Source: DATGMB01 sp035293845 (lineage in GTDB: Bacteria; Acidobacteriota; Terriglobia; Bryobacterales; Bryobacteraceae). From it: a stretch of DNA of 26,297 nt. Every line of letters begins with the position of its first letter. The first letter of the stretch is position 1. Where the stretch lies: NCBI GenBank assembly GCA_035293845.1, contig DATGMB010000193.1, positions 1 through 26,297 on the forward strand, written 5' to 3'. A program made the position numbers and the translations under genes. The notes beneath the pieces were generated by a model, which searched no databases, was not told the origin of the DNA, and worked only from the letters and a program-made list of their open reading frames with translations. Shown here piece after piece: positions 24,705 to 26,297 of this stretch.

Positions 24705-24888
24705 GAGAATCTTAGTGTGTTGCTGTCAAGAATAAAATTTTCCACATTTTCAAGAGCTTAGCGAAAATTTTTGTCACTCTCCGCATGAGTGTGCTAATAA
24801 TGAACCTTGGAACCTGCGAGGGTTGGTCTCGGGGTTCCGCTCATAAAGCCCAAAAAATCAAACTTCAGTTTGTGGAGGTAGCTGTTTC
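24705..24888 (+). promoter_or_regulatory. groESL upstream region with AT-rich stretch and candidate promoter
   Basis: This 184-bp gap is strikingly AT-rich between about 24720 and 24775 (AAAATTTT twice), in contrast to the rest of the window, and could act as an UP element. TTGTCA at 24771-24776 and AATAAT at 24796-24801 could be -35 and -10 boxes, though the 19-base spacing is long. A 6-bp inverted repeat GGAACC/GGTTCC (24809-24814, 24833-24838) could form a leader hairpin. GGAGG at 24874-24878 is the groES ribosome site. Confidence 0.5.
24771..24797. promoter_or_regulatory. CIRCE operator (HrcA-binding) upstream of groESL
   Basis: TTGTCACTC, nine bases, GTGTGCTAA matches the CIRCE consensus TTAGCACTC-N9-GAGTGCTAA in 7 of 9 and 8 of 9 positions with the exact nine-base spacer. 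It lies 92 bases before groES, where CIRCE is normally found. It overlaps the candidate promoter, consistent with HrcA repression relieved by heat shock. hrcA itself is not in the window. Confidence 0.78.
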
Positions 24889-25206
24889 ATGAAAATTCGT
24901 CCGCTCTATGACCGCATCGTGGTCAAGCGCGTGGAAACGCAGGAACAGAAAATCGGCGGACTGTTCATTCCGGACTCCGCCAAGGAAAAGCCCCAGGAGG
25001 GCGAAGTCGTAGCGGTCGGAAAGGGCAAGCGCCTGGAGGACGGCAAAGTGGTGCCGCTCGATGTTCAGGTCGGCGACCGCATCCTGTTCGGCAAGTATTC
25101 CGGCAGCGATATCAAGCTGGATAACGAAGAGTATCTCATCATGCGCGAAGAGGAAGTGCTCGGCATCCTCGACGCCAAGCCGGTGGCTGCCAAGAAGGCA
25201 TCGTAA
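24889..25206 (+). CDS. groES: Co-chaperonin GroES
   Basis: The protein has 105 residues, slightly above the usual 95-97 because of an Ala/Lys-rich tail (AKPVAAKKAS). The family start KIRPLYDRIVVKRVE, the mobile-loop segment EQKIGGLFIPDSAKEKPQEG and the ends VGDRILFGKYSGSDIKLDNEEYLIM are clear. It forms the heptameric lid of the GroEL folding chamber in the cytoplasm. GGAGG stands 10 bases before the ATG. groEL begins 15 bp after its stop, the standard bicistronic operon. A CIRCE element upstream indicates HrcA control. Confidence 0.98.
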   Translation: MKIRPLYDRIVVKRVETQEQKIGGLFIPDSAKEKPQEGEVVAVGKGKRLEDGKVVPLDVQVGDRILFGKYSGSDIKLDNEEYLIMREEEVLGILDAKPVAAKKAS

Positions 25207-25221
25207 AGGAGTCAAAGAACA

Positions 25222-26297
25222 ATGGCTGGAAAGATGATTCAATACGGGGAACAGTCCCGTCAAGCGATTCTGCGCGGCGTCAACCAGTTGGCGGACGCGG
25301 TCAAGGTCACGCTCGGTCCCAAGGGCCGCAACGTGGTCCTGGAGAAGAAATTCGGCGGCCCGAACATCACCAAGGACGGCGTCACGGTCGCCAAGGAAAT
25401 CGAACTGAAGGATCCGCTCGAGAACATGGGCGCCCAGATGGTGCGCGAGGTCGCTTCGAAGACCTCGGACGTGGCCGGCGACGGCACCACCACCGCCACC
25501 ATCCTCGCTCAGTCGATCTTCCGTGAAGGCGTCAAGGCCGTGGCCGCCGGCGCCAACCCGATGGCCCTGAAGCGCGGTATCGAGAAGGCGGTCGAAGTCG
25601 CCATCGAGGAAGTCAAGAAGCTCTCCAAGCCCGTGTCGGGCGACATGATCGCCCAGGTCGGCACGATCTCCGCCAACAGCGATAAGACGATCGGCAACAT
25701 CATCGCCGATGCGATGAAGAAGGTCGGCAAGGACGGCGTCATCACGGTCGAAGAGTCCAAGACCATGAACACCGAGCTGGACACCGTGGAAGGTATGCAG
25801 TTCGACCGCGGTTACCTCTCGCCGTACTTCGTCACCGACGCCGAGCGCATGGAAGCGGTTCTCGAGGATCCCTACATCCTGATCCACGAGAAGAAGATCA
25901 GCAACATGAAGGACCTGCTGCCGGTGCTCGAGCAGATCGCCCGCAGCGGCAAGCCGCTCCTGATCATCGCGGAGGAAGTGGAAGGCGAAGCACTGGCCAC
26001 CCTCGTCGTGAACAAGCTGCGCGGCACCCTCAACGTCTGCGCCGTGAAGGCCCCGGGCTTCGGCGATCGCCGCAAGGCCATGCTGGAGGACATCGCGATC
26101 CTGACCGGCGGCCAGCTGATCAGCGAAGACCTCGGCATCAAGCTCGAGAACGTGACCCTCGACATGCTGGGCCGCGCGAAGAAGGTGACGATCACCAAGG
26201 ACGACACCACCATCGTCGACGGCTCGGGCGACAAGAGCGGCATCGAAGGCCGCATCGCCCAGATCAAGAAGCAGATCGAGGACACCACCTCCGACTA
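25222..26297 (+). CDS. groEL: Chaperonin GroEL (60 kDa), N-terminal 358 residues, cut by window end
   Basis: The start at 25222 follows AAAGGAG. The sequence is collinear with GroEL: VKVTLGPKGRNVVLEKKFGG, the ATP-binding AGDGTTTAT with D87, then the intermediate and apical domains (DRGYLSPYFVTDAERMEAVL; KPLLIIAEEVEGEALATLVV; KAPGFGDRRKAMLEDIA). It is a tetradecameric ATP-driven folding chamber working with GroES. The remaining about 190 residues, including the second equatorial half, lie outside the window. No lesion is seen in the visible part. Confidence 0.98.
   Translation, partial: MAGKMIQYGEQSRQAILRGVNQLADAVKVTLGPKGRNVVLEKKFGGPNITKDGVTVAKEIELKDPLENMGAQMVREVASKTSDVAGDGTTTATILAQSIFREGVKAVAAGANPMALKRGIEKAVEVAIEEVKKLSKPVSGDMIAQVGTISANSDKTIGNIIADAMKKVGKDGVITVEESKTMNTELDTVEGMQFDRGYLSPYFVTDAERMEAVLEDPYILIHEKKISNMKDLLPVLEQIARSGKPLLIIAEEVEGEALATLVVNKLRGTLNVCAVKAPGFGDRRKAMLEDIAILTGGQLISEDLGIKLENVTLDMLGRAKKVTITKDDTTIVDGSGDKSGIEGRIAQIKKQIEDTTSD

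Noticed and set aside
1..26297. tRNA, rRNA, insertion sequences, phage genes
   Set aside because: I saw no tRNA cloverleaf, rRNA stretch, transposase or integrase motif on either strand.

Overview
The window is GC-rich, tightly packed and Gram-negative in character. It carries an LPS-export locus, an outer-membrane beta-barrel and a TonB-like C-terminal domain. I infer a member of the Acidobacteriota, probably near Candidatus Solibacter/Bryobacterales. The reasons are a TIGR03437-type domain (abundant in Solibacter), the beta-propeller/phosphoesterase protein, the many eukaryotic-like signalling proteins and the codon use. This taxonomy is an inference from gene content; no rRNA or tRNA gene is visible.

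Layout. Positions 1-3858 (minus strand) hold a partial GH57 glycosidase and a secreted YncE-like propeller/phosphoesterase, separated by a palindromic repeat. Positions 3959-7344 (plus) hold a signal peptidase I homologue whose nucleophilic serine is replaced by alanine. It overlaps by 4 bp a PDZ-membrane-GAF-SpoIIE phosphatase. A small minus-strand hendecad coiled-coil gene follows (7359-7847).

Positions 7914-17606 (plus) are the centrepiece, a six-gene operon-like block: FHA protein, PP2C phosphatase with an extracytoplasmic beta-helix, Ser/Thr kinase with four ETRR motifs and a helical outer domain, a 1095-residue fusion of a SEDS glycosyltransferase with a class B penicillin-binding protein, a second FhaA-like FHA protein, and a TPR/TonB-C secreted protein. 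The gene set matches the actinobacterial fhaA-fhaB-pstP-rodA-pbpA-pknA-pknB cluster, but here SEDS and PBP are one polypeptide and the PASTA sensor is absent. The likely role is phosphothreonine control of peptidoglycan synthesis.

Positions 17610-21228 (minus) encode an LptC/LptA-like fusion, LptB and an outer-membrane beta-barrel, consistent with LPS export. Positions 21241-24168 (plus) are decaying accessory DNA: a frameshifted TIGR03437 remnant, an intact secreted protein of unknown family, and a wrecked tandem copy of it. Positions 24207-26297 hold a single-domain asparaginase and then groES-groEL (groEL partial) behind a good CIRCE operator match.
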